Part shown: one piece after another, positions 14,931 to 22,452 of the stretch
Layout: each line of letters opens with the position of its first letter
Numbering within the stretch: position 1 is the first letter of the stretch
Source of the DNA: Catenulispora rubra
GTDB taxonomy: Bacteria > Actinomycetota > Actinomycetes > Streptomycetales > Catenulisporaceae
NCBI RefSeq assembly: GCF_015356825.1
Contig: NZ_JAACYW010000077.1
Span: 1-41,299, forward strand
Length of the DNA: 41,299 nt
Direction: 5' to 3'
Translations under genes and position numbers: made by a program
The notes under the pieces: generated by a model
What the model saw: the letters and a program-made list of their open reading frames with translations, nothing else
Database searches by the model: none
Told to the model about the DNA's origin: nothing

Positions 14931-16288
14931 CCCGCGCTGACCGCGTCGGGCGCGTAGCCGCGCAGAACTGTGAGCCGGTCCTCGCCGATCCGGGCGCGCC
15001 GGTCCGGATCGGTGACCCCCAGACCGGGCCGGTCGGCCATGCAGAGCACGCCGACCTTGCCGATGTGCTGGTTGAGCTGGACCAGCCGGGTCGCCTCCCC
15101 GACCTCCGCGAGCGGATACAGCGACGTCAGCGCCGGGACCACGCCGCCCTGGCCGAACAGCCGGGCGCAGTCCACCTGTTCCTGCAGGTTCGCCACGTGG
15201 CTGCCGATGATCCGTTTGAGCCGCATCCACAGGTAGCGGTTGTCGAACCGGTGCTGGTAGCCGGTGCTCGACCCGCACGTCACCACCGATCCGCCGCGGC
15301 GGACGACGAACACCGAGATCCCGAACGTGGCGCGTCCGACGTGGTCGAAGGCGATGTGCGGGTCCTCGCCGACGGCCTGGCGGATCAGCCGGCCCAGCCG
15401 CTTGCCGGCGGCGACCGCCTCGGCCGGGTCCTCGCCGTCGCCGTCGCCGTCGCCCAGGCCGATCTCGGCGCGGTTGACCACCAGATCGCAGCCCAGGGCG
15501 CGGGCCGCGTCGGCCTTGCGCTCGGAGCCGACCACGCCGACCGCGACCCCGCCGCCGTTCTTGACCAGCTGCACCGCGTAGGCGCCGAGCCCGCCGGCGG
15601 CGCCCCAGATCAGTACCACGTCGCCCTGCTTCATGCGGGCGCCGCGGTCGCTGACCAGCATGCGGTAGGCGGTCCCGGCGCAGGCCGGCACGGAGGCGGC
15701 CTCCTCCCAGGTGAGGTGCGCCGGCTTGGGGATGAGCTGGCTGGCCCGGGCCACGGTGTAGTAGGCCAGGCCGCCGTAGTTGGTCTCGAACCCCCAGGCC
15801 AGCTGGTTCTCGCTGAGCATCGCGTCGGCCTGGGCCGAGGCCTCCTGGTCCTCCACGCAGGCGGCGCTGACCATGACGTGGTCGCCGACGTGCCAGCGCC
15901 GGACGGCGTCGCCGGCCCGGACCACGACCCCGGCCGCGTCCGAGCCCAGGACGTGGAAGGGCTGGTCGTGGCGCGCGGCCCAGCCGCCCTGGCGGCCGTA
16001 GGCCTTCAGGAAGCCGAACGTCGACATCGGCTCGAAGGTCGCGGACCAGACCGTGTTGTAGTTGATGGAGCTGGCCAGGACGGCGATCAGCACCTCGTCC
16101 GGCGCCAGCGCCGGCATCGGCACCGGCCCGACGTGCAGGGTCTTGCGCACGTCGCGGTCGCCGTCGACGCCGGCGAACAGCGTCTCGTCCTGGATCCGCA
16201 GGTGCGCGGCCGGGAACTCCTCCGGCAGCGGGGTGTGGGCCAGTTCCTCGGGCGAGGCGCCGGCCAGGACTGCTTCGTCCATCGTCAT
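14927..16288 (-). CDS. ccr: Crotonyl-CoA carboxylase/reductase homologue (alkylmalonyl-CoA former)
   Basis: 453 residues from the ATG at 16288, six bases after a perfect AAGGAGG (16295-16301); the open frame extends far upstream but only as a shadow of PKS gene E. These enzymes reduce a 2-enoyl-CoA with NADPH and trap CO2 to give an alkylmalonyl-CoA. Seen: SSINYNTVWSATFEPMSTF, GSDAAGVVVRAG, WGFETNYGGLAYY, the nucleotide loop WGAAGGLGAYAVQLV, and FDNRYLWMRLKRIIGSHVAN. The Asn, Phe-Glu and His of the CO2 pocket known from Ccr appear kept, so carboxylation is likely. An acidic GDGDGDGED insert comes from a 6-base repeat. The KSIII and dehydrogenase genes follow directly. The side chain made is unknown. 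Confidence 0.93.
   Translation of the reverse strand: MTMDEAVLAGASPEELAHTPLPEEFPAAHLRIQDETLFAGVDGDRDVRKTLHVGPVPMPALAPDEVLIAVLASSINYNTVWSATFEPMSTFGFLKAYGRQGGWAARHDQPFHVLGSDAAGVVVRAGDAVRRWHVGDHVMVSAACVEDQEASAQADAMLSENQLAWGFETNYGGLAYYTVARASQLIPKPAHLTWEEAASVPACAGTAYRMLVSDRGARMKQGDVVLIWGAAGGLGAYAVQLVKNGGGVAVGVVGSERKADAARALGCDLVVNRAEIGLGDGDGDGEDPAEAVAAGKRLGRLIRQAVGEDPHIAFDHVGRATFGISVFVVRRGGSVVTCGSSTGYQHRFDNRYLWMRLKRIIGSHVANLQEQVDCARLFGQGGVVPALTSLYPLAEVGEATRLVQLNQHIGKVGVLCMADRPGLGVTDPDRRARIGEDRLTVLRGYAPDAVSAG
15432..15454 (-). repeat. 6-base tandem repeat (TCGCCG) in ccr
   Basis: Almost four copies of TCGCCG on the plus strand encode the GDGDGDG run of the carboxylase/reductase. It lies in a surface loop by its position between the Rossmann part and the RLGRLIRQA segment. 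Confidence 0.65.
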
Positions 16289-16299
16289 GGCGGTCCTCC

Positions 16300-17049
16300 T
16301 TACTCCGCGGCGGCGGGCTGGAAGTAGTCGTCGGTGACCTGTTCGAGCTCTTCGGTGCTGCGGATGGGGCGGTTGCGCTCGACCCCGTCCTCCACCGCCA
16401 GCAGGATGTTGGCGATCTGCACGACCTGGCCGTGCTCGGTGCCGCGCCGCCGGCGCCGGACGAAGCGCTCGTCCTTGTCGATCATGTCGGCGAGCACCCG
16501 CCAGTCGGCGGGGTCGCGCGGCTCCAGGGTGAACCGGTACGCGCTGCGCCAGGGCTTGTTGCGGGTCTTGTACTGGAACAGGTGGAACCCGCCCTGCGGG
16601 ACGACGCGGAACTCGATGCCCTGCTGGGTCTGCGGCGGGCCGGCCAGCGGCAGCGGGTCGACGATGGAGATGCCGCCGTTGCCGACGTCGGCGAGCCAGT
16701 CCTGGCCGTCGACGGTGACGACGATGACCATGTGCTCCACGTCCGGCCCCCACACGCCGCCGGGCAGGAGCATGCTCGCCGACAGCAGCCGGATCCGGTA
16801 TCCGAGGTCCAGCAGCAGCTGGCGGAACAGCAGGTTCAGGTCCGTGCAGATACCGCCGCGGCCCTGGACGATGATCTTGTCGAAGACCGCGTCCCTGTCG
16901 AACTCCACGAAGTCCACGCCGGCGATGTCGCCGTTGTCGTAGTGGAACCGGATCTGGTGTCTGCGATGGATGTCCTGCAGGGTGGCCAGATCGGCGCTCG
17001 GCGTTCCGGAGAAGCCGATGTGCTTGAGATAGCTGTCGGTGTCGTACAA
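16300..17049 (-). CDS. Arylamine N-acetyltransferase-like amide synthase (macrolactam-forming release enzyme)
   Basis: 249 residues. The start is a TTG at 17049 with a perfect AAGGAGG six bases before it. The family is arylamine N-acetyltransferase; the cluster members (RifF, GdmF, Asm9) take the finished chain from the last ACP and close the lactam with the arylamine of the starter. Seen: the catalytic Cys in GRGGICTDLNLLFRQLL, His in DVEHMVIVVTV and Asp in WLADVGNGG, i.e. the full Cys-His-Asp triad. It lies 48 bases after the last PKS gene, which has no thioesterase domain, exactly as in ansamycin clusters. The ccr gene follows after 11 bases. Confident on family; the amide-forming role and an aryl amine starter are inferences. 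Confidence 0.92.
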   Translation of the reverse strand: MYDTDSYLKHIGFSGTPSADLATLQDIHRRHQIRFHYDNGDIAGVDFVEFDRDAVFDKIIVQGRGGICTDLNLLFRQLLLDLGYRIRLLSASMLLPGGVWGPDVEHMVIVVTVDGQDWLADVGNGGISIVDPLPLAGPPQTQQGIEFRVVPQGGFHLFQYKTRNKPWRSAYRFTLEPRDPADWRVLADMIDKDERFVRRRRRGTEHGQVVQIANILLAVEDGVERNRPIRSTEELEQVTDDYFQPAAAE

Positions 17050-17055
17050 GTCCGT

Positions 17056-17062
17056 CCTCCTT
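17056..17062 (-). promoter_or_regulatory. Ribosome binding site that fixes the TTG start of the amide synthase
   Basis: CCTCCTT on the plus strand is AAGGAGG on the minus strand, six bases before TTG-TAC-GAC. No ATG or GTG lies at a suitable distance, so the rare TTG start is well supported. Confidence 0.8.
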
Positions 17063-17097
17063 GGGTTCCCGGGTCGGTGATGGTGGGCGTGCGCGCC

Positions 17098-20000
17098 TCA
17101 GCCGCCGGCGTCCAGACGCTTGAGCAGTTCCTCGGCGAGCATCGCGATGGTGGGGAACTCGAAGGCGAAGCCGGCCGGCAGCCGCAGCCCGGTCAGCCCG
17201 GCCAGCCGGTTGCGCAGCTCGACCGAGGTGAGCGAGTCGAAGCCGGCGTCGAACAGGACGGTCTGCGGCCCGAAGTCGTCGACCGAGGCGAATCCCAGGA
17301 CCGCCGCGGCCTCCCGCCGGACCAGGTCCAGCACGATGTCGCCGCGCTGTTCGGCGGTCGCCGCGGCCAGGTCGGCGGCCAGCCGGTTGGCCCCGGCCGC
17401 GGTGCCCTCGCCGACCGCCGGGCGGCCCATCCGCAGCAGGCCCCGCAGCAGCGGCGGGACGTGGTCGGCGCCGGTCCGGGCGCGCATGGTGGCGAAGTCG
17501 AACTTCGCCGGGGCCAGGACGGCGTCCGGCGCGCGCAGCGCGGCGTCGAACAGCTCCATGCCCTCGGACTCGGTGAAGGCCAGGATGCCGACGCTGTCGA
17601 TGCGCCGCAGGTCGATCTCGTCGAGGTGCTCGACGATCTCCGAGGTCTGACCCCACCAGCCCCAGGCCAGGGAGGTGGCGGGCAGGCCGTGGGCCTGCCG
17701 GTACCGGGCCAGCGCGTCGAGGTAGGCGTTCGCGGCCGCGTAGTTGCCCTGGCCGGGGTTGCCGAGGGTGCCGGCCGCCGAGGAGAACATCACGAACGCG
17801 GCGAGGTCGAGGTCCGCGGTCAGCTCGTGGAGGTGGATCGCGCCGTCGGCCTTGGGGCGGAAGACGGTGTCGACGCGCTCGGGGGTGAGCGCGGTGAGGA
17901 CGCCGTCGTCCAGCACGCCGGCGGTGTGGATCACCGCGGTCAGCGGCGCGTCGGCCGGCACCGAGGCCACGAGTCCGGCGACGGCCGCGCGGTCGGCGAC
18001 GTCGCAGGCGGCGATCCGCACTCGGGCGCCGAGCCCGGTGAGCTCTTCGGCGATCGCAGCGGCCTGCGGTGCGTCCGGCCCGCGGCGGCCGGCCAGCAGC
18101 AGAGAGCTGATGCCGTGCTCGCGCACCAGGTGGCGGGCCACCATCCGGCCCAGGGCGCCGGTGCCGCCGGTGATCAGCACGGTCCCGGCCGGGTCCAGCT
18201 TCGCGCCGTGGCCGCGCGGCGGCGGGGTCCGGGCCAGCCGGGGCACGTGGACCGTCCCGCCGCGCAGGGCCGCCTGGGCGTCCCCGGAGGCCAGGACGTC
18301 CGGCAGGACGAGGGCGGACTCCTCGGTGTCGTCGGTGTCGATCACCACGACCCGGCCCGGGTTCTCCGCCTGCGCCGAGCGCAACAGACCCCAGCACGCG
18401 GCCGCCGGCAGGTCCGCGATCTCGTCCTGGTCGGTCGCCGCGACCGCCAGGTGGGTGATCGCGAGCAACTTCGTGTCCTGCAACGTCGGGTCGGCCAGCC
18501 AGGCCTGGAGGATCTCCAGCACCTGTCCGACGACCTCCCGCGCCTCGTCGGCGTCCGGGCGGTCGCCGCCGGCGACGTCCAGCAGCAGGTAGTCCGCGTC
18601 GGTGCCGCCCAGCGCCACGACCTCGGCGGCGGTGCCGACGGAGACGGCGCTCAGCCGCGCGCCGCGGGCCTTGACGGTGGTCGTCGGCCAGTCCACCCGG
18701 AACAGCTGCTCGGCGGCCGCGCCGAGGCCGGCCCGCAGGGCCTCGGGCGCCACCGGCCGGGCGACCAGCGCCTCGACCGAGGCGACCGGCGTGCCCACCG
18801 AGTCGGCCAGTTGCAGGGCGATGGTGTCGGTGCCGATCGGCACCAGGCGTATCCGCACACTGTCCGCGCCGGCGGCGAACAACCGCACATCGCTCCAGGC
18901 GAACGGCAGCGCCAGCTCCTTCGCGGGGTCGCCGGGGCGGAAGGCTCCGGCGTGCAGGCAGGCGTCGAGCAGCGCCGGGTGCAGCCCGTATCCGGCCGCC
19001 TTGCCGGCCGCCTCGGGCAGCGCGACCTCGGCGAAGACCTCGTCGCCGCGGCGCCAGGCGGCCCGCAGTCCGCGGAAGGCCGGACCGTAGCCGTAGCCGC
19101 CGCCGGCCAGCGCGGTGTACGCGACGTCGGAGGCGTCCTCGATCGGCTCGGCGCCGCGCGGCGGCCACTGGGTCAGGTCGAAGTCCGCGGTGCCGTGCTC
19201 GGGGGCCAGCCGCCCGGAGGCGTGGCGCGTCCAGGCCGACGCCGGGCCCGCGTCCTCCGGCCGGGAGTGGACGGCGAACAGACGGTGTCCGTCCGCGCCG
19301 GCCTCGGCCACTTCCAGCCGCAGCTGCACACCGCCGCGCGCCGGCAGCGCCAGCGGCGCCTCGACGAGCAGCTCGGCCAGCAGTTCGCAGCCCACTTCGT
19401 CACCGGCCCGCAGTGCGAGCTCGACGAACGCCGCCCCGGGCAGCAGCACCGCGCCGGCCGCGGCGTGGTCCCGCAGCCAGGGCTGGGTCGACAGCGAGAC
19501 ACGCGAGGAGAACAGGACCGATCCGGAGCCGGGGATCTCGGTCATCGTGCCCAGGATCGGGTGCGCGACCGGGGCGAGCCCCAGGCTGGTGGCGTCGGCG
19601 AAGCCCGCGCTGGTGTCCAGCCAGTAGCGCCGGCGCTGGAAGGCGTAGGTCGGCAGGTCGATCGGCTGGTGGATCGGCTGGTCGATCTGGTCGATCGGCT
19701 GGTGCCGGTCGGCGTCCGCGGGCCGGCTGAGAACGTCGCCGGCCAGGACCGCGTCCCAGTCCACGCGCACTCCGCGCACGTGGAGCGCGGCGAGCGCGTC
19801 CAGGAACCGCCGCGGTCCGCTCTCCTCCCTGCGCAGCGTGCCGGTCACCACGACCGGATCCGGGTGGTCCTCCAGCGCCCCCTCGATGCCGGGCAGCAGC
19901 ACCGGATGCGGGCTGACTTCGACGAACGCCGCGTGTCCGTCGGCGGCCAGGTCCCGGACCACCGGGTCGAACAGCACCGTCTGGCGCAGATTGCGGTACC

Positions 20001-22452
20001 AGTACCCGGCGTCGAGCTCGGTGCCGTCGAGCCGGCCGCCGGTGACCGTCGAGTGGAACGCGATGGCGGCGGGGCGCGGGATGATGCCGTCCAGCGCCCG
20101 GTTCAGCTCCTGTTCGACGGCTGCGACGTGCCAGGAGTGCGAGCCGTAGTCGACCCCGAGCTCGCCGGCCCGGATTCCGGCCCGCTTGCCCGCCGCGACC
20201 AGTTCCAGCACGGCTTCGGGGTCGCCGGACACCACGGTGGCGGCCGGGCCGTTCACCGCGGCCAGGTCGAGCCGGCCCGGCAGATCGGCGAGCAGTTCGG
20301 CGACCCGGTCCGCGTCGGCGGTCACCGTGGCCATCGCGCCGTGCCCGGACAGGCGTTCGCGGATGGCGCGGCTGCGCAGCACGACGACGGTGGCCGCGTC
20401 CTGCAGCGACAGCGCGCCGGCGACGCAGGCGGCGGCCAGCTCGCCCTGGGAGTGGCCGACGACCGCGTCCGGGACCACGCCGGCGCGCTGCCACAGCGCG
20501 GCCAGGGACACCATGACGGCGAACGACGTCGGCTGCAGGACGTCCACGTTCTCCAGCCCGGGCGCCCCGGCGGCGCGGCGCACGACCTCGAGCACCGACC
20601 ATCCGGTCAGCGGGTCCAGGGCCCGCGCGCACTCGGCCATCCGCGCGGCGAAGACCGGCGAGGCTTCCAGGAGGTCGGCCGCCATACCGGCCCACTGGGT
20701 GCCGTGTCCGGGGAAGACGAAGACCGTGCGGCCGCGAACCGGCGGGACCGAGCCGGGCGTCCACTCCCGGCTTCCCAGAGCCTGTAGTCCGGCCGCCGCC
20801 TCGTCACGGTCCGCGGCGACGACGACCGCGCGTTCGGGCAGCGTGCCCCGATCCCGCACCAGGGCGGAGGCGACCGCTCCCAGCGGTGTCTCAGGGTGCT
20901 GGTTCAGGAAGGCCGCCAGCGCGTCGGCCTGGCCCTGGAGTCCCCTGCGGCCTCGTCCCGAAAGCAACAGCGGTACCGGGACCGGGACCGAGACGCGCGC
21001 CGACGAGGCGGAGGCCGGGGAGCCCTGCTCCGGTGGCGTCGCGGGCATGTACTCAGGGGCCTGTTCCAGGATCACGTGTGCGTTCGTGCCGCTGACTCCG
21101 AACCCTGAGACGGCGGCTCGGCGCGCCCGGTCGACCTCCGGCCAGGGCCGGGCCTCGGTCAGCAGCTCCACCGCGCCGGACTCCCAGTCCACCTGCGGTG
21201 TCGGCTCGTCCACGTGCAGCGTCTTGGGCAGCACCCCGTGCCGGATGGCCATGACCATCTTGATCAGCCCGGCCACACCCGCCGCGGCCTGCGTGTGGCC
21301 CAGATTGGACTTCACCGACCCCAACCACAGCGGCTCGGCGCCGTCGCGGTCCTGGCCGTAGGTCGCCAGCAGCGCCTGCGCCTCGATGGGGTCGCCCAGC
21401 ATCGTGCCGGTGCCGTGCGCCTCGACGGCGTCCACGTCGACCGCGCCCAGACCGGCGTTCGCCAGCGCGGCCCGGATCACCCGCTGCTGCGAGGGACCGC
21501 TGGGAGCGGTGAGGCCGTTCGACGCGCCGTCCTGATTCACCGCCGAACCGCGGACCAGGCCCCAGATGCGGCGTCCATTGCGCACCGCGTCCGACAACCG
21601 CTCCAACAATAGGACGCCGGCGCCCTCCGACCAGCCGGTGCCGTCCGCCGACGACGAGAACGACTTGCACCGGCCGTCCAGCGCCAGCCCCCGCTGCCGC
21701 GAGAACCACACGAACGCCGCGGACTTCGCCATCACCGTCACACCGCCGGCCAAGGCCAGCGTGCACTCGCCGGAACGCAGCGACTGCGCGGCCAGGTGGA
21801 CCGCGACCAGCGACGACGAACAGGCCGTGTCCAGCGTCACCGCCGGACCTTCCAGCCCCAGGAAGTAGGCGACCCGGCCGGAGACGATGCTGCCCGCGCC
21901 GCCGGTCATCAGGTGGCCTTCGACGCTGTCGTGGTCGGACGCCTGGCCGTCCATGTAGCCGACGGCATAGTCCTGATACATGTTGCCTGCGAAGACGCCG
22001 ACCGATTCGCCGCGCAGGGTGGCCGGGTCGATGCCCGCGCGTTCCAGCGCCTCCCAGGACACCTCCAGCATCAGGCGCTGCTGCGGATCCATCGCCAACG
22101 CCTCACGCGGCGAGACACCGAAGAAGCCTGCGTCGAACAGGTCCGCGTCGTGCAGGAACCCGCCCTCGCGGACGTAACTGGTCCCGGGATGCTCCGGATC
22201 GGGATGGTAGAGGTTTTCCACGTCCCAGCCGCGGTTCACCGGGAACTCCGTGATCCCGTCGCTGCCGGAGGCGACCAGATCCCACAGCCCCTCGGGGGTG
22301 GTCACCCCGCCGGGGAACCGGCACGCCACCCCGACGATCGCGACAGGTTCGGTCCACCGCCTGCGGATGCCGCGGTTCTCCTGCTCCAGCCGCTCGTTCT
22401 CGATGAGCGACGCGCGCAAAGCCTCGACGACCCTGCTTTCCGAACTGGTCAT
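17098..22452 (-). CDS. Type I PKS, final module: KS-AT-DH-KR-ACP (PKS E)
   Basis: 1784 residues, one module. N-terminal coiled-coil docking segment (VVEALRASLIENERLEQE), KS from about residue 35 with DTACSSS, EAHGTGT and KSNLGHT, AT from about 575 with FPGHGTQW (usual FPGQG), GHSQGE and YGSH near 768, DH from about 960 with HAAAGAVLLP and DACLH, KR from about 1420 with GGTGALG, LDD and NYAAANAY, ACP Ser in GFDSLTSVEL near 1740. No ER, no TE and no C-terminal docking tail: it is the end of the line. GHSQG with YGSH suggests methylmalonate, but YGSH is not the standard YASH. LDD in KR predicts B-type reduction and an E double bond after DH. Start ATG overlaps the PKS D stop. The KS is nearly identical to that of PKS B in its first half. 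Confidence 0.96.
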   Translation of the reverse strand: MTSSESRVVEALRASLIENERLEQENRGIRRRWTEPVAIVGVACRFPGGVTTPEGLWDLVASGSDGITEFPVNRGWDVENLYHPDPEHPGTSYVREGGFLHDADLFDAGFFGVSPREALAMDPQQRLMLEVSWEALERAGIDPATLRGESVGVFAGNMYQDYAVGYMDGQASDHDSVEGHLMTGGAGSIVSGRVAYFLGLEGPAVTLDTACSSSLVAVHLAAQSLRSGECTLALAGGVTVMAKSAAFVWFSRQRGLALDGRCKSFSSSADGTGWSEGAGVLLLERLSDAVRNGRRIWGLVRGSAVNQDGASNGLTAPSGPSQQRVIRAALANAGLGAVDVDAVEAHGTGTMLGDPIEAQALLATYGQDRDGAEPLWLGSVKSNLGHTQAAAGVAGLIKMVMAIRHGVLPKTLHVDEPTPQVDWESGAVELLTEARPWPEVDRARRAAVSGFGVSGTNAHVILEQAPEYMPATPPEQGSPASASSARVSVPVPVPLLLSGRGRRGLQGQADALAAFLNQHPETPLGAVASALVRDRGTLPERAVVVAADRDEAAAGLQALGSREWTPGSVPPVRGRTVFVFPGHGTQWAGMAADLLEASPVFAARMAECARALDPLTGWSVLEVVRRAAGAPGLENVDVLQPTSFAVMVSLAALWQRAGVVPDAVVGHSQGELAAACVAGALSLQDAATVVVLRSRAIRERLSGHGAMATVTADADRVAELLADLPGRLDLAAVNGPAATVVSGDPEAVLELVAAGKRAGIRAGELGVDYGSHSWHVAAVEQELNRALDGIIPRPAAIAFHSTVTGGRLDGTELDAGYWYRNLRQTVLFDPVVRDLAADGHAAFVEVSPHPVLLPGIEGALEDHPDPVVVTGTLRREESGPRRFLDALAALHVRGVRVDWDAVLAGDVLSRPADADRHQPIDQIDQPIHQPIDLPTYAFQRRRYWLDTSAGFADATSLGLAPVAHPILGTMTEIPGSGSVLFSSRVSLSTQPWLRDHAAAGAVLLPGAAFVELALRAGDEVGCELLAELLVEAPLALPARGGVQLRLEVAEAGADGHRLFAVHSRPEDAGPASAWTRHASGRLAPEHGTADFDLTQWPPRGAEPIEDASDVAYTALAGGGYGYGPAFRGLRAAWRRGDEVFAEVALPEAAGKAAGYGLHPALLDACLHAGAFRPGDPAKELALPFAWSDVRLFAAGADSVRIRLVPIGTDTIALQLADSVGTPVASVEALVARPVAPEALRAGLGAAAEQLFRVDWPTTTVKARGARLSAVSVGTAAEVVALGGTDADYLLLDVAGGDRPDADEAREVVGQVLEILQAWLADPTLQDTKLLAITHLAVAATDQDEIADLPAAACWGLLRSAQAENPGRVVVIDTDDTEESALVLPDVLASGDAQAALRGGTVHVPRLARTPPPRGHGAKLDPAGTVLITGGTGALGRMVARHLVREHGISSLLLAGRRGPDAPQAAAIAEELTGLGARVRIAACDVADRAAVAGLVASVPADAPLTAVIHTAGVLDDGVLTALTPERVDTVFRPKADGAIHLHELTADLDLAAFVMFSSAAGTLGNPGQGNYAAANAYLDALARYRQAHGLPATSLAWGWWGQTSEIVEHLDEIDLRRIDSVGILAFTESEGMELFDAALRAPDAVLAPAKFDFATMRARTGADHVPPLLRGLLRMGRPAVGEGTAAGANRLAADLAAATAEQRGDIVLDLVRREAAAVLGFASVDDFGPQTVLFDAGFDSLTSVELRNRLAGLTGLRLPAGFAFEFPTIAMLAEELLKRLDAGG
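19656..19704 (-). repeat. 12-base tandem repeat in the AT-DH linker of PKS E
   Basis: Units of the form GGTCGATCGGCT (plus strand), four copies with one shortened, encode PIDQ/PIHQ repeats just before the post-AT motif LPTYAFQ. Copy-number change keeps the frame. Confidence 0.7.

Noticed and set aside
14927..19168. Open minus-strand frame of 1413 codons that would fuse PKS E, the amide synthase region and ccr
   Set aside because: Only the last 453 codons (ccr) have family motifs, and a perfect ribosome binding site precedes the ATG at 16288; the rest is out of frame with PKS E and the amide synthase.
16432..20787. Very long open frame on the plus strand (1451 codons) opposite the PKS E, amide synthase and ccr genes
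   Set aside because: It is composed of low-complexity Gly/Arg/Asp/Val-rich sequence without any family motif and lies antisense to well-supported genes; such frames are common shadows in very GC-rich DNA.
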